A DNA stretch of 64,000 nucleotides from Paraburkholderia susongensis (GCF_900177725.1 NZ_FXAT01000005.1:310001-374000), one strand, 5' to 3'. Positions 54,180-63,682 are shown, counted from the first letter of the stretch. Notes: generated from the letters alone by a model not told the origin. Numbers and translations: made by a program.

Positions 54180-55046
54180 TTATTTCGTTTCCTTGTCCAG
54201 TAGCGCGATCGGCTTGCGAGCAGGCGCCGAATCGAGTTCGGCATGCAGCCCCAGCGGCCAGCTCAACGCACCGAGCAACGAACGCGGCTGCGTACCGTCG
54301 TCGAGCCCGGTGACGGGCCATTCGTGTTTCGCGGGCACCCAGCGCGTGCCGAACACGTGGTCCCACAGCGGCAGCAGTTGCGCGAAGTTGTGATTCAGAT
54401 GCTCGGCGCGAATCGAGTGATGCAGGCGGTGGTACTGCGGATTGTTGACCCACGTGATGTAGCGGCCGAGGTCCACGCGCAGATTCAGATGCGAGAAGTA
54501 GTTGCCGAACATGAACACGATCGACGTCGCGCCGACGATCCACGGTTCGACCCTGAACAGCACGCCGACGATCGGATAGAGCAGACATCCCTTGATGAAC
54601 ACTTCGAGCCAGTGATGCCGCAGCGTTATCGTCACGTTGAAATCCACCGCGCTATGGTGCAGCGAATGCAGCTTCCATAGCACAGGCCACGTGTGCTGCA
54701 GGCGATGAAACGCGTATTCGAGCAGATCGATCGTGAGCAGCACGATCACGAAAGACGCAAGCGCCCCCCAGCCTTGCGACACGAGCACCACCATGCCGCC
54801 GCCGAACGCATTCACAATCGCGACGCTGGCGGCGGCCGCGAGAGGCTTCGCAGCCTCGGCGAGCGCCAGATACCAACCCGCGTACGCCATGTTCAAACGC
54901 TGCCCCGCGCGCGATTGCAGCAATGCGGCGGGCCAGCGGCGCTCGAGCAATGCGCCGACGCCCATCATCACCAGCACGAGCGCGTAGGCTCGCAGCCAGA
55001 GGCTCGCGTGGTGCAGCAGTTCAGGAAACGGGATCGACGCCAACAT
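54180..55046 (-). CDS. Fatty acid hydroxylase / sterol desaturase family membrane protein
   Basis: 288 aa from the ATG encoding MLASIPFPELL, with GGGGAA upstream; an in-frame start further upstream would add a poorly conserved extension. The eight-histidine di-iron pattern is present: H114-x3-H118 (HRLQH), H127-x2-HH (HSLHH, 127-131) and H206-x2-HH (HRLHH, 206-210). At least four hydrophobic helices surround them. The family inserts oxygen into membrane lipids or related alkyl chains. The substrate is unknown. It is not in an operon. Confidence 0.92.
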   Translation of the reverse strand: MLASIPFPELLHHASLWLRAYALVLVMMGVGALLERRWPAALLQSRAGQRLNMAYAGWYLALAEAAKPLAAAASVAIVNAFGGGMVVLVSQGWGALASFVIVLLTIDLLEYAFHRLQHTWPVLWKLHSLHHSAVDFNVTITLRHHWLEVFIKGCLLYPIVGVLFRVEPWIVGATSIVFMFGNYFSHLNLRVDLGRYITWVNNPQYHRLHHSIRAEHLNHNFAQLLPLWDHVFGTRWVPAKHEWPVTGLDDGTQPRSLLGALSWPLGLHAELDSAPARKPIALLDKETK

Positions 55047-55879
55047 GGAATTCCCCGCTGCGGAGGATGCCAACCGGGCATGGACGGCGCTTGCGCGTGC
55101 TTTCACGCAAGTGGCCTGCGCGGTTTGACCGACCGACGCGACTGGAACCGTCGCAAACATGAAGCACGCCCGGGATTCGGGAACGACAGGAGCGTTAACA
55201 TGATCTTCGCAGCCTGCCGGCCGGCACGCAAGCGCCCGTTGCGCGAATCGCGCCGTGCGTGGTCTGCATGTTGCCCGCGTGTTGCCCATGCTTTGCCCAT
55301 GCGTTACCGCGAACGTACAGCGAATTCAGATCCGTCCGCAGGGACGGAAAAATGGCGAGGTTTCCGCTTCACGCCGTCACGATCGCGAGTGACCGATGCT
55401 TCCCCATCGCCCGCTCGCGTCGTTGTTTATCGACATCCGTATAGAGTTGGCCCCGCCGCACTTCGCAAGACGCGCCTCCCTCCCCGAACGCGAATCACGA
55501 AGACGTTTGTTGCTGCCGGTATTTATTCACTGCGTGGTTTCCGGCTGCAACATATGTAGTTCTTGTGATTCTCTTATTGCAACGGCCATGCCATGACGGG
55601 CTAAAGCCTTACCAGGCAACGATCGGCACTTTCGCATGAGGTATCGCGAGCACTCGATTGCATCTGATGAATCGGAATTGAGACGCCACCTTACCGCCGC
55701 GATGCCTCTCGCGCACCGGCGCGCGTCGATTCGAGGCGCACGGGAAAACCCGCACGCGTATTGACGGACCAAGGTTTGCGAAGCGCGCCGGTCAGAATTG
55801 CCGCGGCACTACACGAGGAAGTAGCGCTTACCTTGTGCGGACCAGCGTGTCGCAAAGCTGAGACGGCAACCTGCCCGGC
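55047..55879. other. Long intergenic region, no gene supported
   Basis: About 830 bases between the fatty acid hydroxylase gene and the M23 peptidase gene end. A few short frames have no family similarity or ribosome-binding sites. Imperfect repeats TGTTGCCC / TTTGCCCATG occur near 55268-55300. The promoter of the hydroxylase gene should lie at the left edge. Confidence 0.6.
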
Positions 55880-56968
55880 TCACAGCAACGCCGTCAATTG
55901 CGCAACGCGCGCCTCGAACTGCTGCAACTCGTCGGCACGCAACGGCGTTTTCTCCGGCAACTCGACCGTCAACGGATCCTGCGGCACCTTGTTGACGTGG
56001 ACCTCGTAATGCAGATGCGGACCGGTCGCCCAACCCGTCTCGCCGACATAACCGATCACCTGATTGCGCGTGACGTGGCTGCCGCGTCGCAGCCCTTTCG
56101 CGAAACGCGACAGATGCGCGAACGTCGTCGAATACGGTGCGGGGTTCTGGATGACGACCACCTTGCCATAGCCGGTCTGACGGCCGATAAAGCGGATCAC
56201 GCCTCTCGCCGTCGCGTGCACCGGCGTGCCGGCAGGCGCGGCGAGATCGACGCCGTTATGACTTTGCCAACGATGCAGCACAGGGTCGAACCGGCGCAGC
56301 GAGAAGCCCGACGAGACGCGTGTGAAATCTAGCGGATATCGCTCGAAAGCGGGCTTCGTGCTCGCGCCATCTTTCGAGTAATAGAACGGCTGGCCTTGAA
56401 GGTCCTTGTACAGAAACACGTCGTGCGCGGTCGATCCACGAACGATGCGAACCGCGAGCGGTGCGCGCGTGGCGCCCTGGTTTCCGCCTACGTTCGCGGC
56501 GCTTTTGTTGCTGCCGCCGCTGGCGCCGCTATCGCCGTTGCCGCCGTTGCCGCCGTTGCCGCCGTTGTCGAATACCGCGCTCACCTGGTCGCCGGGTTGC
56601 AGATCGCGTGCGAGATTGAGTTCGTTGTCGAACGCACGCACCAGAATCGCGGTGGTGCCCGTATCGACACCCATGCTCTGCGCCGCCGCCGCGAAGTTGC
56701 GTTCGATCGGGGCCTTTTTGACGGTGAACGCGGGCGGCTGCGCAGCCGCAGCAGCCGATGCAGCCGGCGCACCGCCTGCGGTGGCCGACGTCTGCGAACC
56801 GGCCACGGCCTTCGTCGAGTCCTTGCTCACCAGCGAGACACCTGGTTCGTCGTTGGGCACAGCATGGTCGCGAGTCATCAGGTACGCCGCGCACACCGAG
56901 CTCATTGCACACACAACGATGATTTTGCTGGCGCGCCCCGGCAGGATGCGAGCTACAGATAGAGGCAT
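55880..56968 (-). CDS. M23-family metallopeptidase (LytM domain)
   Basis: 362 aa. An N-terminal signal anchor (about residues 14-31, SKIIVVCAMSSVCAAYL) leads to a long Ala/Gly/Ser-rich periplasmic region, including NGGNGGNGGNG encoded by 9-bp repeats. The Zn peptidase is at the C-terminus with all ligands: H237-x3-D241 (HNGVD), H285 (FAHLS), and H318-x-H320 (HLH). Active LytM enzymes cut peptidoglycan cross-links; this fold also appears in activators of amidases. All ligands present suggests real hydrolase activity. It has no close neighbours in its direction apart from the small genes upstream. Confidence 0.92.
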   Translation of the reverse strand: MPLSVARILPGRASKIIVVCAMSSVCAAYLMTRDHAVPNDEPGVSLVSKDSTKAVAGSQTSATAGGAPAASAAAAAQPPAFTVKKAPIERNFAAAAQSMGVDTGTTAILVRAFDNELNLARDLQPGDQVSAVFDNGGNGGNGGNGDSGASGGSNKSAANVGGNQGATRAPLAVRIVRGSTAHDVFLYKDLQGQPFYYSKDGASTKPAFERYPLDFTRVSSGFSLRRFDPVLHRWQSHNGVDLAAPAGTPVHATARGVIRFIGRQTGYGKVVVIQNPAPYSTTFAHLSRFAKGLRRGSHVTRNQVIGYVGETGWATGPHLHYEVHVNKVPQDPLTVELPEKTPLRADELQQFEARVAQLTALL

Positions 56969-57097
56969 TGGCTAAAGCTAAGCGGTCGACCGCCGCATGC
57001 GCGAAAGGCACGCACGACGAGGTGGTTTCGTTGAATCAGCGTCTCCAGACACTGCGTGAGACGCTGCATGAGGCTGGGGGAAGCCTAGGGATGCTTT

Positions 57098-57114
57098 CTT
57101 AAGCCAGGCTTAAG
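57098..57114. promoter_or_regulatory. Perfect 17-bp palindrome
   Basis: CTTAAGCC and GGCTTAAG around a single A, 130 bp upstream of the M23 gene. A smaller inverted repeat AGGCT/AGCCT precedes it (57071-57086). No T-run follows on either strand, so an operator is more likely than a terminator. Confidence 0.45.
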
Positions 57115-57252
57115 CTGCCCCCAATAAACGGAGACGCAAGGCGCTGCCGGTGACCTCGTCACCGCGTCCTTACAAGTCATTTCGCCGAAAGCTGGCTGCT
57201 CTGACGAAGATGAAGCGCGACGCTCAGCGCGCGCCGCGCAATACCACATTAG

Positions 57253-57480
57253 TTAAGACAACGAAGCAAGCATGTTCGACAGGCGCCGGATATGCGCCCT
57301 GAACGCGTCGCCCGCTTCACGATTCGTCGTCGGATTCAGATGCGAGGTTTCGGCGAGTTGCACCTGCTCGTGAAAGTCATTGGCGATTCTGCGCTTGATG
57401 TCCTCTGGCAGCGACCGCACGATGGAAACCAGCAAAGCCTCTTCGGCATGCATCATGCCGAGAATCGAATGTGCGTCCAT
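57253..57480 (-). CDS. Small protein of unknown function, 75 aa
   Basis: Starts at the ATG encoding MDAHSILGMMHAEEA, with GGAGG seven bases upstream. Predicted mostly helical (EEALLVSIVRSLPEDIKRR, AGDAFRAHIRRLSNML). No family recognised. Good ribosome-binding site and codon usage support a real gene. It is the last of four small minus-strand genes between the DUF2322 gene and the M23 peptidase. Confidence 0.65.
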   Translation of the reverse strand: MDAHSILGMMHAEEALLVSIVRSLPEDIKRRIANDFHEQVQLAETSHLNPTTNREAGDAFRAHIRRLSNMLASLS

Positions 57481-57578
57481 GCGAGAACCTCCGGTGGAAA
57501 CATCGACAGTGCAGCCCAGCATGAGCGCCGGCGCCCTTCATGTTACCCCGTTGGTTCGGTGCCGTTGGCCGGGAATCG

Positions 57579-57722
57579 TCACTCGGAAAGCGAATAGCGC
57601 GACGGACGGCCGTGCGGCTGTTTCGCCACGGGCTCGATGCGTGGACTCGCGCCACGAATAAACAGGATCGCGCAAATTGCCAGCATCACCCAGATGCAGA
57701 GAATTACTGTCAGAGCGCTCAT
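57579..57722 (-). CDS. Small single-pass membrane protein, 47 aa
   Basis: MSALTVILCIWVMLAICAIL forms one hydrophobic helix from residue 2, followed by a basic cytoplasmic or periplasmic tail (RIEPVAKQPHGRPSRYSLSE). Upstream GGAAA is a weak ribosome-binding site. Function not recognised; small membrane proteins of this kind often modulate transporters or sensor kinases. Confidence 0.5.
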   Translation of the reverse strand: MSALTVILCIWVMLAICAILFIRGASPRIEPVAKQPHGRPSRYSLSE

Positions 57723-57783
57723 TTGAGTTTCCGGAAAATCGGCAGTACGGGTTAATACCAAGGCACCGAAGGCACGCGAGCCG

Positions 57784-58074
57784 TCAATGCAGTACGGACT
57801 GGCCGGGCGCGCCGGACAGAAGTTCGTCGATCAGGCCGGTGGTGAGCGTCAACTGCTTTTCGAGCGATTTGCGCACGGCTTCCGCGCCGGCCGCATCGCT
57901 GCGTGCAACGGCTGCGTGGGCCTGTGTCGCGAGATGCAATACGGCCTCGGACGCGCGCTGCAACTCGCGCATTGCCTCGGCATCAGGACCGGACAACGGG
58001 CTGTCCCGCTCCGAGGTCGCAAATTCCGGCAAGCCGGCTTCGAAATGATGGCTCTTGTCGTGGCGGGAAGACAT
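57784..58074 (-). CDS. Small helical protein of unknown function, 96 aa
   Basis: Starts at the ATG encoding MSSRHDKSHHFEAG, preceded by GGAGCCCGAA. The second half is amphipathic helix (AMRELQRASEAVLHLATQAH and EAVRKSLEKQLTLTTGLIDE), consistent with a coiled coil or helical hairpin. No family recognised. It lies 61 bp from the 47-aa membrane protein in the same direction. Confidence 0.6.
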   Translation of the reverse strand: MSSRHDKSHHFEAGLPEFATSERDSPLSGPDAEAMRELQRASEAVLHLATQAHAAVARSDAAGAEAVRKSLEKQLTLTTGLIDELLSGAPGQSVLH

Positions 58075-58305
58075 TTCGGGCTCCAGGCGCAATGGGCGCG
58101 ATTGGCACGAACTCAGTGTGCGCCGGCCGCTGGCTTCCCAATTCGCCGAACAGAAGCCGATTGTGAAGCCAATCCGATGTTTTCAAAAAAACTAGGGGTT
58201 TCTACTTAAAAACAGATGCTGGCAGGCCGCGAATCCATTTGCGGGTGTGCGTGGATTCGCGGCAGCGGCAGGAAAACGTCTAACCTGCTGCACGGCAACA
58301 TCGTC

Positions 58306-58638
58306 TCAACCGGCCGCGATGATGTCGATACGCAGCGCGCCGCCGCCTGCTGCAATCGCGAGCAGATGGTCGACATTCGGATGTGCGCCGGGGCGGTTGC
58401 GCGCGTCGGCCGTATGTTCGGCGAAGAGCGCAAGGCCATATTCGGCGGCCTTTGCGTCCAGCGTGCCGAACGTAGCGTGCAGATAATTGTAGACCGCGAG
58501 CGAGCCCTGCTTGCCCGGCTTGTTCTCGATGCCGGCGACCACGGCGCCCGCGCCGTCGATCAGATCGATACGCGCGATGCCGTCGATCGCGGGCATCTGC
58601 GCGAGATTTTCCTTGAATACGTTGCTCGGTTGGAACAT
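58306..58638 (-). CDS. DUF2322 family protein
   Basis: 110 aa with AAGGAGTTTTTTCG before the ATG. Recognised by FKENLAQMPAIDGIARIDLID at the start (in part), GIENKPGKQGSLAVYNYL, and HPNVDHLLAI. The family is small, soluble and of unknown function. It is the first of the small minus-strand genes here. Confidence 0.82.
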   Translation of the reverse strand: MFQPSNVFKENLAQMPAIDGIARIDLIDGAGAVVAGIENKPGKQGSLAVYNYLHATFGTLDAKAAEYGLALFAEHTADARNRPGAHPNVDHLLAIAAGGGALRIDIIAAG

Positions 58639-59462
58639 CGAAAAAACTCCTTCTCTTCTAAAAAATGCAAGGCGGGCCGTATCTTAGCCGAAGGACGCCG
58701 CGAACCATTGCCGACCACCCAAAACCGGCTGCCAGGCAGCCGATAATGATAAGGAATCCCAGATAATTTTCGACGTCGTTCTTGAGCTTGAGCAAACGAG
58801 GAAAACGTTTAACTTCAACGCTTCGGCATGAGCAAAAAGTGCACACCGTGTAATCATTTTCGAAGCTGAACGGTACCTGCGCGAAAGCAATGCATCAGCA
58901 TCACGACAAGCAGAAAACTTCGGTGGACTAATGAATCTAGGGTGCAGTAAATCCTCCCTGACAATCACTCTGGAAAGCGCGTTAGAAACAGCGCGCAAAA
59001 GGGGAATCCAGAAACAGTCCACACGCGAAAGCGGACATTCACTTTCGACTTCAGACGCGTTCGGGCGCCCTATTGCCGGCATTTCAGGCCGCTTGCAATC
59101 TTCTTTGAGATATGATCTCCTACGACTTACCGAATATTTCTGTAACTCAAAACACGGGTTACCGTAATCGTTGTGCTGCGTCGCAACGACGGCTGATTGT
59201 GGAGACACCCGCCAGGCCGAGATAGAAGACTGACAGGAGCACCATGCGACGGGAACACTAGCTGTTATCCCGATGCAGGCATCTTTTTCATCAATCGTTT
59301 TAGTTGTATGACGACAGACATTAAAGCCTGGAAAATGTTCTTCTGAAAAGGCCTCAAAAAACTGGTTTCAGAGATTAATTAATTAAAGGAGATAAAAACA
59401 TAAATTCACTGAAAATCCGAAAACTCAAATAGGCACTCATTAAATCAAAATCTGGAGACGAA
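58639..59462. other. Relatively AT-rich intergenic region before the lipoprotein gene
   Basis: About 820 bases with visibly lower GC than the rest of the window, especially 58780-58900 and 59270-59460. Frames on both strands are short and lack family similarity. TCGTTG/CAACGA (59168-59189) could form a hairpin. GAGATTAATTAATTAAAGGAG near 59369-59390 (read in parts) holds an AT-rich stretch and AAAGGAG. The lipoprotein promoter and a long 5' leader probably lie here; nothing else is supported. Confidence 0.55.
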
Positions 59463-61673
59463 ATGCTTTCACCAAAGAAAACTACGCTTGCGTTTGCCCT
59501 CAGTGCTGCCACCGCCCTGTTAGTCGCCGCCTGCGGCGGCAATACGAACGACGGTTCGCCTGGCTCGTCGACCTCCCCGACTTCTCCGCCCACCTCGACG
59601 CCCACGACCGATCCGACGCAGAACTCGGCGATTTCGCTGCACGGCATCGTCTACGGCTCGGCCGACACCAGCGTGCCGGACGGCGCGGGCATCCCGATCA
59701 CGATGATGGGGCAAATGCGAGCGCTGTTCGATCTGATCAGGAAATCTCCCGATTTCACGCAGGTGGTCATGGATCTAGGCGACGGCAGCCCCGTTCACGT
59801 GCTCGATACGAACACCGGAGACAAATTCCTGCCAGGCAAGCTCGCGCTTGGCCTGTCGTGGATTTTGATCGACATGAAAACGAAAGGTGATCCGGCCTAC
59901 GCAGATTATCTCGCGACGTATCAGAAAATCACGACCGCGATGATGACGCAGATGAACGGCACCGATTACACGTATGCGAATACGTCCTGGGGCGAGTACT
60001 ACTATCTCGTCGCGCTCAACAATTTCAACGCGCACGGGATGCTGCACGAAGTGTTCAGCGACTCGATGCTGGCCACGCTGCAAACCCGCCTCACCTTCTG
60101 CGACATGTTCGGCGCGGACGCGAGCGGGAAAACGAATACCTGCCCGGCCGCCGGCACGCCGATCGACGTGGCGTCGCTCAATACCGCGCAGAACTACTAC
60201 GCGGTGTCGTACGGCATTGCGGGGCTGCGCCAGAAACTCGGCTGGAGCAATCCGACGTTCTCCTCGTCGACCGACGCGAGCGTCGCCACGATGGGCGCGC
60301 GCGATGCGCTGCTGTACACGCTCACGAAGCACATTCGCAACGACTCGACGGGCGGCTTCTCCGACGAAGCGTCGAACACGCACACGACTTACTACGACCA
60401 GGCGCGTTACGACCGCTACAGCACGCTGCTGATCGGCGAGGTGACCGAGCGCACGCTGGAAATGGGCAACGAGGCCAATCTGACGCCCGAGCTGAAATCC
60501 TATCTGCGCAAGTCGGTCGACCTGATTCTTGCGCAGCTCAACACGAATGGGCAGGGCTTCAACTATGGCCGCTCGATCGGCCCGTACGGCGATACGGCCT
60601 TCATGGAAGTGCTGACCGCCGCGGCCAACGCAGGCGTATTGACGCAGCAGGAAATGCAGGTGGCCTACTCGTACATCTACAAGGCGGCGTACCGTTACAG
60701 CAATTTCTGGTACGACCCGACCTTGCCGACACCGTCGGTGAACATGTGGGTCAAGGGCCGCGGCACCGACTCGTATCGCGGCAAGCCTCGCGTGATGGGC
60801 GAGAACTTCAGCCTGCTGCACCAGTTCATGTACGTCAACGCATGGTGGGACAAGCTCGGCTTCAACGGCAAGGCGCCGCTGTCCGACGCCGACATGCAAA
60901 CCTACCTCAATACGAAGCCGCATTACACGCTGACCTGGTACAACCAGCCGACCGATACCGCGCATCCGTACAGCGCGGCGCTCATCACGGTGCGCGATGG
61001 AAAGCGCGTGATCAACTTCAATCTGAGCCAGGCGCCCGACTACAACTCGTACACGCCGTATTATCCGGTGCCGTCTTCGGACCAGCTCGCGTATGGCACG
61101 ACCGACCTCGCCTACGCCTTGCTGATTCCGCAAGTGACCTATAACAGCAAAACCTATATTCCGGTCACGTATTACAAGAATCTGAACGTGCAGGAAAATA
61201 ACGGTGAGGTGGTGGTCACGTTCGACACGACCAAGTTCCGGCAGGCCGCGAAGAACGCGCTGTACACGACGGATATCGATCTGCAGGTGCATACGACCGT
61301 GACCTTCAGCCACGGCACGATCACGCGCTCCGATACGATGACTTCGGGCGCGGCGACGGGCAGCCCGCTGGCTGGCAATCTGTCGGTGGAAACGGACTTC
61401 TCGTCTTTCGCGGATTTCCAGAACACCACCGCGGGTGGCGACGGCTTCTCGGTCAACTACACGAATAGCGCCGCAACCAACTACGCCACCACCGGCTTCG
61501 ATAATTGCGCACTGTCGCAATTCGATACGGTGAACGGTGCGACCAACCCGTTGTCGACCACGCCGATTGGACAGCTGCACTCCAATTTCGTGTGTAAGAC
61601 GAATTCGTTCGCGCTGACGGGCGGCGCCAGCCGCACGTTCACGTGGACGCTGAAATACGCCGACCCGGCCTGA
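59463..61673 (+). CDS. Large lipoprotein, possibly polysaccharide-acting
   Basis: 736 aa with GGAG before the ATG. A lipoprotein signal ends at the lipobox VAAC (Cys24), followed by a Ser/Thr/Pro linker (about 27-55). The next 400 residues are helix-rich with repeated Tyr/Trp/Asn motifs (TSWGEYYYLVALNNFN, YDQARYDRYSTLLIGEVTER, NYGRSIGPYGDTAFMEVL). The last 250 residues look beta-rich (YYKNLNVQENNGEVVVTF, TTVTFSHGTITRSDTM). Helical toroid plus beta-sandwich is the layout of several polysaccharide lyases, and the convergent neighbours encode a sugar ABC importer. I did not match it to a named family; the role is inferred from architecture and context. It ends at a strong terminator. Confidence 0.8.
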   Translation: MLSPKKTTLAFALSAATALLVAACGGNTNDGSPGSSTSPTSPPTSTPTTDPTQNSAISLHGIVYGSADTSVPDGAGIPITMMGQMRALFDLIRKSPDFTQVVMDLGDGSPVHVLDTNTGDKFLPGKLALGLSWILIDMKTKGDPAYADYLATYQKITTAMMTQMNGTDYTYANTSWGEYYYLVALNNFNAHGMLHEVFSDSMLATLQTRLTFCDMFGADASGKTNTCPAAGTPIDVASLNTAQNYYAVSYGIAGLRQKLGWSNPTFSSSTDASVATMGARDALLYTLTKHIRNDSTGGFSDEASNTHTTYYDQARYDRYSTLLIGEVTERTLEMGNEANLTPELKSYLRKSVDLILAQLNTNGQGFNYGRSIGPYGDTAFMEVLTAAANAGVLTQQEMQVAYSYIYKAAYRYSNFWYDPTLPTPSVNMWVKGRGTDSYRGKPRVMGENFSLLHQFMYVNAWWDKLGFNGKAPLSDADMQTYLNTKPHYTLTWYNQPTDTAHPYSAALITVRDGKRVINFNLSQAPDYNSYTPYYPVPSSDQLAYGTTDLAYALLIPQVTYNSKTYIPVTYYKNLNVQENNGEVVVTFDTTKFRQAAKNALYTTDIDLQVHTTVTFSHGTITRSDTMTSGAATGSPLAGNLSVETDFSSFADFQNTTAGGDGFSVNYTNSAATNYATTGFDNCALSQFDTVNGATNPLSTTPIGQLHSNFVCKTNSFALTGGASRTFTWTLKYADPA

Positions 61674-61691
61674 TCGGGGTAGGCAAATCCG

Positions 61692-61720
61692 CCGGCCTTC
61701 TCGCGAAGGCCGGTTTTTTT
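61692..61720 (+). terminator. Strong rho-independent terminator of the lipoprotein gene
   Basis: Stem CCGGCCTTC (61692-61700) and GAAGGCCGG (61705-61713), loop TCGC, followed by seven T. It begins 19 bp after the lipoprotein stop codon. Confidence 0.92.
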
Positions 61721-61778
61721 GTTCATTGCGGGAAAAGTTGCGTTCCTCGTCAAGGGTGCGCAACGACGGACAACACCT

Positions 61779-62630
61779 TCACCCCTTCGTCGCCCCAAAC
61801 GTAAGGCCCGCGACAAAATGCTTTTGCATCGCGAAGAACATCGCGACCGAAGGCAACGCAGCCAGAATCGACCCCGCCGAGACGAGATTCCATGCGGTCG
61901 TCCACTGTCCTTTCAGCGCGGCCACGCCCACGGTGATCGGCGCGGCATCATCGCCCTGCGTCAAACACAACGCCCAGAAATAGTCGTTCCACACGAACGT
62001 AAACACGAGAATCGTCAATGCGGCCAGCGCTGGCCGAATCAACGGCAGAACGATCCGGAAGAACACGGTCCACTCGTTCGCCCCTTCGATGCGCGCCGCC
62101 TCGACGAGTTCGAACGGCAACTGCTTGATGAAGTTGCGCAGAAACAGCGCGCAAAAACCGGTCTGGAACGACACATGAAACAGAATCAGCGCGCCCACGG
62201 TATTGAACAGACCGAGTCGCAACGAGAGGTCGCGCACCGGAATCATCAGCACCTGGATCGGTACGAAATTGCCCGCGACGAACGTCGCGAACAAGGTCGA
62301 ATTGCCGCGAAACCGATAGATCGCGAGCGCAAAGCCCGCCATGGCAGCAAGCGCGATCGAGCCGACCACCGAAGGCACGGTAATCAGCACGCTGTTCCAG
62401 AAGTAATGCAGCATCGGCGAAGTCGTCAGCGCCTCGCGATAGTTGTCGAACATCGCGAAGTGCTTCGGCCATCCCCAATAGTTGCCTTCGCTCAGCTCTT
62501 CGGTCGAACGCACGGACGTGACGAGCACCGCGATCATCGGCAACAGCCAGATCAGGAGTGCGATCGGCAAGGTCAGTTTGTACACGCGGCGCGTGGCCGG
62601 CTTCCATTTGTCGATAGGAATCGGAAACAT
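61779..62630 (-). CDS. Carbohydrate ABC transporter permease, MalG/UgpE type
   Basis: 283 aa with six hydrophobic segments. The EAA loop is VEAARIEGANEWTVFFRIVLP (read in parts; about 190-210), which docks to the ATPase. Sugar-permease landmarks include VPIQVLMIPVRDLSLRLGLFN and FVWNDYFWAL. It is the last gene visible of the sugar importer operon and lies 10 bp after the other permease gene. The ATPase is not in the window. Confidence 0.93.
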   Translation of the reverse strand: MFPIPIDKWKPATRRVYKLTLPIALLIWLLPMIAVLVTSVRSTEELSEGNYWGWPKHFAMFDNYREALTTSPMLHYFWNSVLITVPSVVGSIALAAMAGFALAIYRFRGNSTLFATFVAGNFVPIQVLMIPVRDLSLRLGLFNTVGALILFHVSFQTGFCALFLRNFIKQLPFELVEAARIEGANEWTVFFRIVLPLIRPALAALTILVFTFVWNDYFWALCLTQGDDAAPITVGVAALKGQWTTAWNLVSAGSILAALPSVAMFFAMQKHFVAGLTFGATKG

Positions 62631-62640
62631 GAGCGGCTCC

Positions 62641-63615
62641 TTATTGCTCGGCGCGCAGCATCCGCCGCAGGTGGTAGATGATGTACACGAGCATGATGCC
62701 GAACAGCACGACCGCTATCGCCGCCGAATAGCCGATGCGGTAATACTTGATCGCCTGGTCATACATGAAATATGCAAGCACGGTGGAGCTTTCGAACGGA
62801 CCGCCGCCCGTCATCACCGAGATCAGATCGAAGCTGCGCAGCGCGCCGATGATCGTGACGACGATCGCCATGAACGTGGTGGGCCGCAGTTGCGGCAGGA
62901 TCACGTGCCACAGCATCGACCAGCCGTGCGCGCCTTCCATGCGCGCGGCCTCGATCTGCTCGGCGTTCAATGCGGTGAGGCCGGTCAGGTAAAGAATCAT
63001 GCAATACGCGGTTTGCGGCCACAGCGCCGCGAATACGATGCCGAGCGTTGCATAGCGCGGATCGCCGAGCACCGGCACGCCGTGGCCGAGAATCATCGCG
63101 AGCAGGCCGAAGGTCGGATCGTAGAACCACGAGAAGATCAAACCGACCACCACGCCCGACAACACGAACGGCGCGAAAAACAGTGACTTGACGATGCGAA
63201 TGCCGGCCACCGCCTGGTTCAGATACAGCGCGACGGCAAGCCCCATTGGCGGAGCGAGCAGAAACAGCACGAGCCAGATGAGGTTGTTCTCGAGCGCCGT
63301 GTAGAACGTCGGCGTATGGAACAGTTCGACGTAGTTCGCGAGACCGATGAACGACGGCTCGGTCATGCCGTCCCAGTTGAAAAAGCTCAGGCGAATCGTC
63401 GAGAGGATCGGCCACACCACGTACACGGCCACCATGATGCAGGCCGGCGCGAGAAACAGGAACGCGGCGCGCCGCTGGCGCCGCGCGGTCGGCGTTGGGC
63501 CGCGCCGGCGCGACGTGGCAGGCGAGCCGCGCAGTGCGCCGCCGGGTGCGGGCAAGCCCGACCCGCCAGGTTCAACAGGACCGCCGGCGCTCTGACGGTT
63601 CACGGAATGCGACAC
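62641..63615 (-). CDS. Carbohydrate ABC transporter permease, MalF/UgpA type
   Basis: 324 aa from a GTG start with GGGAGA upstream. A basic, Pro/Arg-rich cytoplasmic N-terminus (about 45 residues) precedes the first helix (AAFLFLAPACIMVAVYVVWP). The EAA loop is IEAARMEGAHGWSMLWHVILP (read in parts). Typical MalF-type features are SFFNWDG and RSFDLISVMTGGGP. It forms a heterodimer with the MalG-type permease. Confidence 0.93.
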   Translation of the reverse strand: MSHSVNRQSAGGPVEPGGSGLPAPGGALRGSPATSRRRGPTPTARRQRRAAFLFLAPACIMVAVYVVWPILSTIRLSFFNWDGMTEPSFIGLANYVELFHTPTFYTALENNLIWLVLFLLAPPMGLAVALYLNQAVAGIRIVKSLFFAPFVLSGVVVGLIFSWFYDPTFGLLAMILGHGVPVLGDPRYATLGIVFAALWPQTAYCMILYLTGLTALNAEQIEAARMEGAHGWSMLWHVILPQLRPTTFMAIVVTIIGALRSFDLISVMTGGGPFESSTVLAYFMYDQAIKYYRIGYSAAIAVVLFGIMLVYIIYHLRRMLRAEQ

Positions 63616-63682
63616 GATCAATCTCCCGATCCGATCCAATACGGCGAATAGCAACGAGCAGCGGCCTCGCGGCCGCCGCCGC

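Noticed and set aside
58684..59208. 174-codon minus-strand frame in the AT-rich gap
   Set aside because: No recognisable motif, no ribosome-binding site; open frame is likely chance.
59775..61763. Long minus-strand open frame opposite the lipoprotein gene
   Set aside because: Arg/Val-rich antisense shadow with no domain pattern.
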